64,000 nucleotides of DNA from Pseudomonadota bacterium (GTDB taxonomy: Bacteria > Myxococcota_A > Polyangia > GCA-2747355): positions 231,943 through 295,942 of the forward strand of contig JADJTL010000005.1 of NCBI GenBank assembly GCA_016711215.1, read 5' to 3'. Under the pieces are notes generated by a model that was given only the letters and a program-made list of their open reading frames with translations, had not been told where the DNA came from and searched no databases. Made by a program: the position numbers and the translations under genes. This document shows positions 37,551 through 46,043 of this stretch, in pieces. Position 1 is the stretch's first letter, and each line of letters opens with the position of its first letter.

Positions 37551-40116
37551 AGAGAATCAGACAACCGCTGGTCTCGGTGCTTGGTTCCAAGAGCGACCGA
37601 AGTGGATGCAGGAAGCAGCCCGTCTTCTCTTGACGAAAGGTCGTCTCGCGGATGAAGACCTATCCGCCCTCCTCGACAGATGTCTTCGGGAGGACGATTC
37701 AAGAGACACGACAACTGCTGCGTCCTTCCCAGCGAACGCTTTTCATGCCCAAAGTGCATCCGCATTGCGCTTACGCACTATCGGCAATGTCAGAGGCATC
37801 AACGCGCTTGCGCCCCGTAGCCCCCTGGACTTCGGACTAGACGACATGGCCGTCGTCTACGGTGGTAACGGCTCCGGCAAATCCGGCTATGTCCGCATCC
37901 TGAAGCACGTCTGTGGCGCGCGCAGTCCCGGCACGCTCCATCCGAACGTCTTTGAGAACGCCGGCGCTACGCAGTCGGCAGACATCAAGTACAGCGCCGA
38001 CAATCAAGAACGCCAGGTGTCCTGGAGTACCAGCGACGGAGTTCAGTCCGACCTCCGTCCCGTGGATATCTTCGATGCCGATTGTGGCCGCATGTATTTG
38101 GAAAGCGAAAGCGAGGTAACATATGAACCGCCGGCACTTTTGTTTTTCTCCGACCTGATCGCTGTTTGCGAGCAGGTTGCGAGGCGGATTGACGGCAAGT
38201 TGGGAAGGTGCGCATCGCAAAAGCCCCAGATGCCTGCGGGCTGCGCCGACACAGCGGCGGGCGAATGGTACACGGCACTGAGCGCGACAACTCCACCCGG
38301 GGAGATTTCCACACGCACACGGTGGGACACCGCGGACGACACATCTGTCGATGACTTAGAGAAGCGATTAGCGGAAAAGGCCCCTGCCGACAGGGCCAAA
38401 GAACTACTCGCGAAGAAGGGTCATGCGGAGAGTCTGATCCGGGGATTCGAGGATCTTCTTCCGCAACTCTCCGATGAGAACTGCCGCCGCATCATTAAGC
38501 TCAAGAAGGAAAAACTCATCAAGCGTGAAGCCGCACAAGCCGCGGCCACCAAGGTATTCTCCGGCGCTCCTCTGGAGGGCATCGGAACTGACGCATGGAA
38601 ACTACTGTGGGAGTATGCGCGTCGTTACTCTGAAGCCCACGCCTACCATGCCCAAGCATTCCCGCATCTTGCACCCGAGGCCAGATGCGTTCTTTGTCAC
38701 CAGCCCTTGTCAGATGATGCTCGCCAGCGCCTCGCCTCCTTCGAGGAATTCGTCAAAGGGCAAGCGGAGAAGGACGCGAATCATGCGGAGAAGACCCTCG
38801 AAGATGCGATGACCGCTATTGGGGACGTACCGACCGACCAGACAATCAAGACGCAATGCGATGCCGCAGGACTGGCATACGAAGGAGATCTGCCCCGGTA
38901 GTCGTGTCCGTGGACGCTCTTCGGCAACGCAAAGCGAAGTTGCTGGATGGCGAATCGCTCGATGCGTTGCCTGCCGCTCCGGATTGTACGTCATGGTTGC
39001 GGGAGGCGAAAAGACAGGCATCCGAGTACGTTGATGGGGCCAAGAAGTGTCAGGAAGACGCGGCGTCCGATACTCGGCCGCAGCTTCAGAGTCAACTGCG
39101 CGAGCTGAAGGCAAGGAAATGGCTCTCCGAGCAGAGCGCGGCCGTTGAGGCAGAGATAGAAAGGCTGAAAGCCGTTGACCTCTTGGAAAAGGCGAAACGC
39201 CTGACGGACACGCGGGGCCTCTCGCGCAAGAAGGGTGAGATCGCGGAGGCCCTGATTACGGACGCCTTCGTGCAACGCTTCCGCGATGAGCTGACGGAGC
39301 TTGGCGCCTCACGGATCAAGGTGGAATTGGTCAAGAAACGGGTAGACCATGGCCGGGTTCTTCACGAGCTGCGTTTGGCGAAGGCCCGATCCGGCGCGCT
39401 GCGTGATGTGCTGAGCGAAGGCGAGCACCGGGTGGTGTCTCTGGCTGCATTCCTTGCGGATGTGACGGGCAAGCAGCAGCCCGCTCCGTTTGTGTTCGAC
39501 GATCCGATCTCCTCCCTGGATCAGGATTTGAGGAGGCTGTGGTGCAACGGCTGGTGCGCCTGGCTTCGGAACGACAGGTGATTGTATTCACGCATCGCGT
39601 GTCTTTACTGGTTCTGCTTCAGGAGTACGGCAAGCGCGAGGGACGCGAGCCCAAGATTACCTGCGTCAGAAGCGAACCCTGGGGCACTGGAGAACCGGGC
39701 GACACGCCGCTGTTTGCGAAGAAGCCGGACAAGGCACTCAATGCGCTTCTGAACGAAAATCTGGCGAAAGCACGGAAGGCGCATGACGAAGAAGGCCAGA
39801 CGGCTTATGTGCCGCTTGCGAAAGCTATCTGCAGCGATTTCCGGATTCTGCTCAAGCGCATGATCGAGTGCGAACTGTTGGCGGATGTTGTCCAACGTTT
39901 CCGTCGGGCCGTCAATACCAAGGCAAGTTGGACAAGCTGGCGCGCATCACGGCAGAGGACTGCAAGCTCTTCGATGACATGATGATCAAGTATTCCCGGT
40001 ATGAACACTCGCAACCGAACGAAGCTCCAGTTGCCCCTCCCACACCAGATGAACTGAAAACGGATCTAGAGACATTGCGGGATTGGCGAACCGCCTTCGC
40101 CGGGAGGGCTTCATGA
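37546..40116 (+). pseudogene. SMC/RloC-like AAA ATPase with CxxC zinc hook, three one-base deletions
   Basis: The reconstructed protein is about 857 residues. The N-terminus has a helical RPKWMQEAARLLL motif, then Walker A VYGGNGSGKSGYVRILKHV (about residue 105). A long coiled-coil region follows with the hook CVLCHQPL near residue 381. The C-terminal ABC half has LSEGEHRVVSLAAFLADV (signature), VFDDPISSLDQDF (Walker B/D-loop) and VIVFTHR (H-loop). Restoring one C at 38893-38896, one T at 39527-39529 and one C at 39918-39919 gives one continuous frame. It resembles RloC-type and other conflict-system ATPases. The stop overlaps the next gene (ATGA). Single-base lesions in homopolymers favour sequence error over decay. 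Confidence 0.75.
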
Positions 40117-41462
40117 CGCATCTCGTGCTGCCCGGCCGTATATTGATCATCTCGCCGCCGACCGGGACGACTAGGCTGCCGCTTGTCGAGATCGACAAGA
40201 CGAAGTTACAGACCAAGTACAAGAGCATCCTTCTTCCTAAGGCGCAGCGAATAGCCGCCAACTGCTCCTACGGGGCGTTTGGTGTGGACCCTCTCGCGTT
40301 TACTGCGTGGGAACTGTGTCACGCAGCCAAGAAGACAGAACTCACTCGGACATTCACCTCGCAACGAGCCGATGAACTGGCGCTCGTCTTCTCACACGAG
40401 CACTACGACCGGTTCGTCTGGGATACCGACAACCTGCGGTGCGCTGATGGCAGTGGCCTGTGGCTAGAGGATTTCAGCGGGAAGAGTCTCGCGGGCCGCA
40501 TCAGTGAGGCGCTTGCCTACCTGACCATGACCAAGATGTGGGGATACGCCTACTGGGACAGGATCACCAGCGTCTGGCTGCGTGCCGCCCGCAATGCGAA
40601 CATCACCCACGCAGACATGGTCCGGGTGGCACGGTTCACGGGGAGTCTGACTGGCCAGTCATTCGACCCTCAGCCGGATTTCGTCTTTGAGAAGCCGGAC
40701 AAGACCGTGGCTTTGATGGAGGCGAAAGGAAGCTTCGTAGCGCCTAGGAACGACCGCCCCAATGCGAAAGGCCCGCTAAAACACGGGCTGGATCAACTCG
40801 CGAAGTGGGCCCCGTTGATCACTCCATCTCCTGCCAAGTGCATCGCCATCGGGAGCTTGCTGCGCGAGGCTAGCGATCCGTGCCGCGACCCATCGCTTAT
40901 CCTGCACGTCGATCCGCCTGCCGAGGGAACTCCCAAGATAGAACCGGTTGAGTTCCGGCCTGATGAAATCAGACGAGGGAACTTCGCTGCGTGGTTGATC
41001 GGAATGGGCTTCCGAAACAGCGGTCTTGCGTTGGCAGACCGCCGAGAGATCGACACCGCCGAAGTGGAACTGCCTGTTGCCACGCTGAACGGTGTTGACT
41101 TCGCCTTGAGCATTCAAGGCTGGCGTGTTGATCGGCACCGATTTGAACAGTTCTCCTGGTGGCCTTTTGATCTGTGGCATGTACCATTGCTGCATCGGTT
41201 CGAGTTTCTACGGGATGTCGGCGTGACCGGCGTTTACGCCTTGGGCCTCGAAGTGCGTACCCTGCGCACGATTTGTGCTGCTCTCAGGAATCCCTCGTCG
41301 GAAGCGATGATGGACCTGCCCACCGTTGACTTCGGCAGACAGAGTGACACCCGAGGCGCGGACGGTTTCTATGGGAGTGTCATGCGGGACGGAAGTCTAT
41401 TGGGCATCATCAGTAGCCGCTACTTCGAGCAAGAGATGAGAACGGGGAAGTTTAAACTATGA
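40113..41462 (+). CDS. putative PD-(D/E)XK nuclease partner of the AAA ATPase
   Basis: This is a 449-residue intact protein starting at the ATG that overlaps the ATPase stop; GGGAGG precedes it. The family is not recognised. Around residues 190-205 it has DFVFEKPDKTVALMEAKG, fitting the PD-(D/E)XK nuclease core (Asp, then a strand with E-x-K). A helix after it (HGLDQLAKW) and the flanking strands fit that fold. No signal peptide or membrane span is seen. The overlap on both sides with the ATPase and methyltransferase genes implies co-expression. By analogy with other ATPase-nuclease pairs it could be the effector, controlled by the ATPase; this is inference. Confidence 0.65.
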   Translation: MTHLVLPGRILIISPPTGTTRLPLVEIDKTKLQTKYKSILLPKAQRIAANCSYGAFGVDPLAFTAWELCHAAKKTELTRTFTSQRADELALVFSHEHYDRFVWDTDNLRCADGSGLWLEDFSGKSLAGRISEALAYLTMTKMWGYAYWDRITSVWLRAARNANITHADMVRVARFTGSLTGQSFDPQPDFVFEKPDKTVALMEAKGSFVAPRNDRPNAKGPLKHGLDQLAKWAPLITPSPAKCIAIGSLLREASDPCRDPSLILHVDPPAEGTPKIEPVEFRPDEIRRGNFAAWLIGMGFRNSGLALADRREIDTAEVELPVATLNGVDFALSIQGWRVDRHRFEQFSWWPFDLWHVPLLHRFEFLRDVGVTGVYALGLEVRTLRTICAALRNPSSEAMMDLPTVDFGRQSDTRGADGFYGSVMRDGSLLGIISSRYFEQEMRTGKFKL

Positions 41463-44278
41463 CCGATAGGAAAAAGCTCATCGAAGTAGCACTGCCGCTT
41501 CCCGAGATCAACGACGCCTCGGCCTACGACAAGATGCCGGGGATTGGGCCACATCCCAAGGGCATCCATCACTGGTGGGCCCGGCTGCCGCTGCCCACAG
41601 CGCGCGCCGTTCTCTTCGCCTCCGTGGTGGACGACCCGAGTGAGCATCCCGAGAAGTGGCCGACGGAGGCAGCGCAGAACGTCGAGCGCGAGCGCTTGTT
41701 CGGAATTATCCGCCGGATGATGGGCAAGAAGCTGCACGATCACCCGGAGGTCTACGCTGAGGCACGGGACGAGATGCTCAAGCACTGCGACGGCAAGCTG
41801 CCCGCCGTGTTCGACCCGTTCGCCGGCGGCGGCTCCATCCCGCTCGAAGCCAACCGGCTGGGATTCGAGGCCCACGCCGGGGATCTCAACCCTGTGGCGG
41901 CGCTGCTCAACAAGTGCAACCTGGAGCTCGCGCCGCGGTGGGCCGGGCACCCCCCCGTCAACCCCGAGGACCGCAAGCGGATCGGTGGCACGCAGTCCTG
42001 GCGCGGCACGCATGGACTCGCAGCCGACGTGCGGCACTACGGACGGCTCATCCGCGACCGAGCTCAAGCTTCGATCGGTCACCTCTACCCGAAGGCACGT
42101 TTGCCAAAAGAGCACGGTGGCGGCGAGGCGAACGTAATCGCCTGGATCTGGGCGCGCACTGCGGCAAGCCCAGACCCTGCGGCGCGTGGGAAGCACGTTC
42201 CGCTCATCAGCACGTACTGGCTATCCAACAAGAAGGGGGGGGAGGCGTGGCTCGAGCCCGTAGTGGACAAGGCCACAGGCACGTGGCGCTTTGAAGTGCG
42301 GCGCGGGTCGCCGAACGATCGCGCCGCGATCGGGGCGGGGACGAAGCGGGGACGCGGGTCAAATTTCCAGTGTCTTCTCACCGGGACGCCGATATCAGAG
42401 GACCACGTCCGCAACGAAGGCCAGCGCGGTCGCTTCGGACTCGTCCTGTTGGCCGTGGTGGCAAGCGCGGGACGTGGCCGCATCTACCTGCCAGCGAACG
42501 CGGACCACACTACGGTTGCGCAAGTTGACGCTCCTGTCATTGAGTCTGGGGACATGCCAGACAACGCGCGCTGGTTCTCGCCGCCGCTTGTCGGGCTCAA
42601 GACGTACACTTCAGTATTTGCTCCCCGTCAGCTCACGGCGATGGTGGCGCTGAGCGATCTGGTCAAGGCGATCCGTGTCGACCTGCGTCGCGATGCCGCT
42701 GCAGCCGGATTGCCTGATCGTGACGCCGATACCTACGCAAGCACGGTGACCACCTTCCTGGCGCTGGCGGTGGACCGTTCTTCGGACTTCAACAATGGCC
42801 TGTGCCGATGGAGCCCGAGCAACCAGAAAGTGATGAACCTCTTCGGCCGGCAGGCCATACCGATGGTCTGGGACTTCGCTGAAGCCAATATCCTCGGTGA
42901 GTCCGTCGGTGCATGGAGCACATGTAGCGAGTACGTGGCCGACTGCATCGAGGTTATCACCGTAGACTCTGGGAAGATCGGGCAGGGCCGCCAGATCGAC
43001 GCTGCCGGGGGCGCTGACGGTCTGCGCAACCTGCTCGTGAGCACCGATCCTCCCTACTACGACAACATCGGATATGCCGCGCTTTCCGACTTCTTCTACG
43101 TGTGGTTGCGGCGCACCATCGGTGAGTTCTACCCCAACCTCTTGAGCACGTTGCTCGTGCCAAAACTGCCGGAACTGACCGCTTCGCCCGAGCGGTTCGA
43201 GGGCAATAAAGAGAGAGCGAAGGAGCACTTCGAGACGGGGTTCCGCAAGGCCTTCACCGCTCTGCGCGACAAGATGGACCCGCGGTTCCCGCTCACTGTC
43301 TATTATGCCTTCAAGCAGGACGACGAGAAAACCGGGTCCGACGACGAATGCGAGGGCGAGGGCATTGGCGGCGTCGACCTCACCACGGGATGGGAGACGC
43401 TGCTCGATGCTCTCATCGCGAGCGGCTTCCAGATCACGGGCACTTGGCCGGTTCGCGCCTCGCAGAAATGGCGAATGGTGTCTATGGGGACAAATGCCCT
43501 TGCTTCGTACATCGTGCTCGCCTGCCGGCCACGCGCAGCGAACGCCCCGCAGACCGATCGACGCTCGTTCGTCGCCGAGCTGAAGCGCGAGCTACCGTCC
43601 GCCCTGCGCCACCTCCAGCAGGGCAACATCGCGCCGGTAGACTTCGCGCAGGCCGCCATCGGACCGGGCATGGCTATCTACTCGCGCTACGGGCGCATCC
43701 TCGAGAGCAGCGGGAACGCCATGACGGTGCGGACAGCGCTCTCGCTCATCAACCAGACCCTCACTGAGGTGCTCTCGGAGCAGGAGGACGAGTACGACGC
43801 CGACACGCGTTGGGCCATTGCGTGGTTTGAGCAGCAGGGCTTCAGCGAGGGCGACTTCGGTATGGCGGAGCTGCTCAGCAAGGCAAAGGTGACCTCGGTC
43901 ACGGGGCTCCAGCAGGCGGGGTTCATCCACTCGAAGGGTGGGAAGGTTCGTCTACTTCGCCCCGAGGAGCTTCCGATTGGATGGGATCCGACGACCGACA
44001 AGCGCCTGACCATTTGGGAGATGACGCATCACCTTCTGCGCATCTACTTCCACGAGAAGGCGGGCGACGAAGCAACCGCGGCGCTCCTGCGCAAGCTCGG
44101 GTCGCGGGGCGAGATCGCCCGCGACCTGGCGTACCGACTCTTCGATGTCTGCGAGAAGAAGAAGCGCTCGCAAGAGGCGCTGGCCTACAACGCGCTGGTA
44201 CTCGGGTGGCCGGAGCTCGCTCGTCTGGCTCGAGAGGGAGCGCGAGGGCAGCAAGCGACGCTGTTCGAGGGGGAGTAG
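41459..44278 (+). CDS. DUF1156 DNA adenine methyltransferase
   Basis: This is a 939-residue protein. The N-terminus holds the DUF1156 signature (DKMPGIGPHPKGIHHWWARLP). AdoMet-binding motif I follows: VFDPFAGGGSIPLEANRLG (residues 118-136), with the acidic ligand in HAGDLNPVA. The catalytic motif IV, STDPPYYDNIGYAALSDFFY, has DPPY at 530-533, predicting amino-methylation, probably N6-adenine. The family accompanies DUF499 ATPases and helicases in restriction-like defence loci, where it would mark self DNA. It is intact, unlike its helicase and ATPase partners in this sequence. Its start overlaps the nuclease stop. Confidence 0.9.
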   Translation: MTDRKKLIEVALPLPEINDASAYDKMPGIGPHPKGIHHWWARLPLPTARAVLFASVVDDPSEHPEKWPTEAAQNVERERLFGIIRRMMGKKLHDHPEVYAEARDEMLKHCDGKLPAVFDPFAGGGSIPLEANRLGFEAHAGDLNPVAALLNKCNLELAPRWAGHPPVNPEDRKRIGGTQSWRGTHGLAADVRHYGRLIRDRAQASIGHLYPKARLPKEHGGGEANVIAWIWARTAASPDPAARGKHVPLISTYWLSNKKGGEAWLEPVVDKATGTWRFEVRRGSPNDRAAIGAGTKRGRGSNFQCLLTGTPISEDHVRNEGQRGRFGLVLLAVVASAGRGRIYLPANADHTTVAQVDAPVIESGDMPDNARWFSPPLVGLKTYTSVFAPRQLTAMVALSDLVKAIRVDLRRDAAAAGLPDRDADTYASTVTTFLALAVDRSSDFNNGLCRWSPSNQKVMNLFGRQAIPMVWDFAEANILGESVGAWSTCSEYVADCIEVITVDSGKIGQGRQIDAAGGADGLRNLLVSTDPPYYDNIGYAALSDFFYVWLRRTIGEFYPNLLSTLLVPKLPELTASPERFEGNKERAKEHFETGFRKAFTALRDKMDPRFPLTVYYAFKQDDEKTGSDDECEGEGIGGVDLTTGWETLLDALIASGFQITGTWPVRASQKWRMVSMGTNALASYIVLACRPRAANAPQTDRRSFVAELKRELPSALRHLQQGNIAPVDFAQAAIGPGMAIYSRYGRILESSGNAMTVRTALSLINQTLTEVLSEQEDEYDADTRWAIAWFEQQGFSEGDFGMAELLSKAKVTSVTGLQQAGFIHSKGGKVRLLRPEELPIGWDPTTDKRLTIWEMTHHLLRIYFHEKAGDEATAALLRKLGSRGEIARDLAYRLFDVCEKKKRSQEALAYNALVLGWPELARLAREGARGQQATLFEGE

Positions 44279-44281
44279 CCA

Positions 44282-44977
44282 ATGGGCACAGTCAAACGCA
44301 TCATCTGCCTCGCCAACTCACGGAAGATCAACGGACGTTGCATCGCGGGGCGTGTGCTGAGCAATGGCCAACCCGCGGGTTGGCTGCGTCCGGCGAGCGA
44401 CAGAGAGCACGAGGAGGTTTCGGAGTACGAGCGGCAGTACCAGGACGGCAGCGATCCTCGGGTCCGCGACATCATCGACGTGCCGCTGCTTCGCCCGCGG
44501 CCAAAGGACTTCCAACAAGAGAACTGGCTGCTCGACGCGCAGTACTATTGGGTGAAAACCGGTCGGGCCAAATGGAAGGACCTCGAGCCGCTTGATGAAC
44601 CTACTGGTCCTCTGTGGATTGACGGTCACAGCACATATAACGGCATCAATGATGAGATCCCACTGTCGGAGGCAGTGACACTCAGGAGTTCACTTCGTCT
44701 CATCCGAGTTGATACTCTACAACTTGTTGTCTTTGCTCCCGGCGAAGCTTTCGGGAATTCGAAGCGGCGAGTTCAAGCCAAATTTAGCCACGCTGGCGTT
44801 CGCTACGCCCTCTGGGTGACCGATCCGCAATACGAGGTTCGGTACTTGGCCCAGCCCGACGGAGAGCATCAGATAGGCGAGAGCTTTCTGACGATCAGCC
44901 TGGGTGAGCCGTACAAGGACTGTTGCTACAAGCTTGTCGCCGCGATCATCGAGCGCCCTTCGCGGGGTGGCTCATGA
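44282..44977 (+). CDS. dual OB-fold-like protein of the defence operon
   Basis: This is a 231-residue soluble protein. The opening TVKRIICLANSRKINGRCIAG and GWLRPASDREHEEV resemble the dual OB domain proteins that travel with DUF488 genes. The rest alternates strands and short helices, with no catalytic motif that I can identify. The gene begins 3 bases after the methyltransferase stop and overlaps the first DUF488 gene by four bases. An OB fold suggests nucleic-acid or nucleotide sensing. The family call is from memory of its pattern and context. The middle of the gene (about 44.6-44.76 kb) is unusually AT-rich for this region. Confidence 0.65.
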   Translation: MGTVKRIICLANSRKINGRCIAGRVLSNGQPAGWLRPASDREHEEVSEYERQYQDGSDPRVRDIIDVPLLRPRPKDFQQENWLLDAQYYWVKTGRAKWKDLEPLDEPTGPLWIDGHSTYNGINDEIPLSEAVTLRSSLRLIRVDTLQLVVFAPGEAFGNSKRRVQAKFSHAGVRYALWVTDPQYEVRYLAQPDGEHQIGESFLTISLGEPYKDCCYKLVAAIIERPSRGGS

Positions 44978-45597
44978 CCGAGACGAAGCCGCACGTCTGG
45001 ACTGTCGGGCACTCGACCCAGACACTCGATGACTTCGTCGTCCTGCTGCGACGCCACGAGATCTCGGTGGTGGCGGACGTGCGCTCCGCCCCCTACAGCC
45101 GGTTTTCTCCTCACTTCAACAAGGATGCGCTTCAACGCGGCCTCAAGGCCAACGGGATCAAGTACGTGTTCCTGGGACGAGAGCTCGGGGCACGCTCGGA
45201 CGACCCGACGTGTTACGAGCATGGGCGCGTCCAGTATGCACGTCTGGCCAAGACCGAGCTGTTCCAGCAGGGCCTGGATCGCCTGATCCGCGGCGCCAGC
45301 GAGCACAGGATTGCCATTATGTGCGCGGAAAAGGAACCGCTGGAGTGCCACCGGACCATCCTGGTAGCCCGAGCGCTCGTCGCACGCGGTGTTGAGGTGG
45401 ATCACATCCTCGCCAGCGGGCAGGTGGAGTCGCATGGAGATGCGATGGTCCGCCTGCTCCGTGTTGTCGGTATCCCGCGAGAGGACCTGTTTCGCTCCGA
45501 GGACGAATTGATCGAGGAAGCATTGGCTCGCCAGGAGGAGCGCATCGCCTACGTGGACGAGAAGCTGGCCGGCGAAGCAGAAGGGAGGGCGTCTTGA
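44974..45597 (+). CDS. DUF488 family protein, first copy
   Basis: This is a 207-residue DUF488 protein. Signature blocks are VWTVGHSTQTLDDFVVLL, VADVRSAPYSRFSPHFN, YVFLGRELG and MCAEKEPLECHRTILVA, including the conserved ExxxxCHR element. The ATG at 44974 overlaps the preceding stop. The biochemical function of DUF488 is unsettled; the Cys/His/Glu set suggests an enzyme acting on a nucleotide or nucleic acid. Such genes are frequent companions of DUF1156/DUF499 loci. An acidic helical tail follows the domain. Confidence 0.88.
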   Translation: MTETKPHVWTVGHSTQTLDDFVVLLRRHEISVVADVRSAPYSRFSPHFNKDALQRGLKANGIKYVFLGRELGARSDDPTCYEHGRVQYARLAKTELFQQGLDRLIRGASEHRIAIMCAEKEPLECHRTILVARALVARGVEVDHILASGQVESHGDAMVRLLRVVGIPREDLFRSEDELIEEALARQEERIAYVDEKLAGEAEGRAS

Positions 45598-46031
45598 GGA
45601 TCTTCACCATCGGCTTCACGAAGAAGAGCGCGAAGCGTTTCTTCGAATTGCTCCGCGAGTCGGGAGCCAAACGCGTCGTAGACGTCCGGTTGAACAATGT
45701 GTCACAGCTTGCGGGCTTCGCGAAGAAGGACGACCTCGCATACTTCCTCAAAGAAATATGCGGCATGGACTACGTCGCGCTGCCTGCTCTCGCCCCGACT
45801 CGGGAGATCCTGGACGAGTTCAAGAAGCGGAAGGGCGACTGGCAGGTCTACGAGCAGCAGTTCATTGACCTGATGAAGCAGCGGAGGGTGGAGGAGACCG
45901 TCAAGCGCGAGGTCGTATCCGATGGATGCCTGCTCTGCAGCGAGGACAAGCCAGACCAATGCCACCGCCGTCTTGTTGCCGAGTACCTGCGACGCCACTG
46001 GGGTGACGTCGAGATCCGCCACCTGGTGTAA
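45594..46031 (+). CDS. DUF488 family protein, second copy
   Basis: This is a 145-residue second DUF488 domain. Blocks are IFTIGFTKKSAKRFFELL, RVVDVRLNNVSQLAGFAK and CLLCSEDKPDQCHRRLVAEYL. It is shorter than the first copy and only distantly similar to it, so the two are not a recent duplication. Translation probably starts at TTG 45594, overlapping the previous stop (TTGA). It ends 12 bases before the DUF499 ATPase. The CLLC plus CHR arrangement adds cysteines that could bind metal. Confidence 0.85.
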   Translation: MRIFTIGFTKKSAKRFFELLRESGAKRVVDVRLNNVSQLAGFAKKDDLAYFLKEICGMDYVALPALAPTREILDEFKKRKGDWQVYEQQFIDLMKQRRVEETVKREVVSDGCLLCSEDKPDQCHRRLVAEYLRRHWGDVEIRHLV

Positions 46032-46043
46032 GGAGAGCTTCCG

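Noticed and set aside
34132..41458. DISARM system
   Set aside because: The SNF2 helicase recalls DrmD, but DrmA, DrmB (DUF1998) and DrmC (phospholipase-D-like) are all missing.
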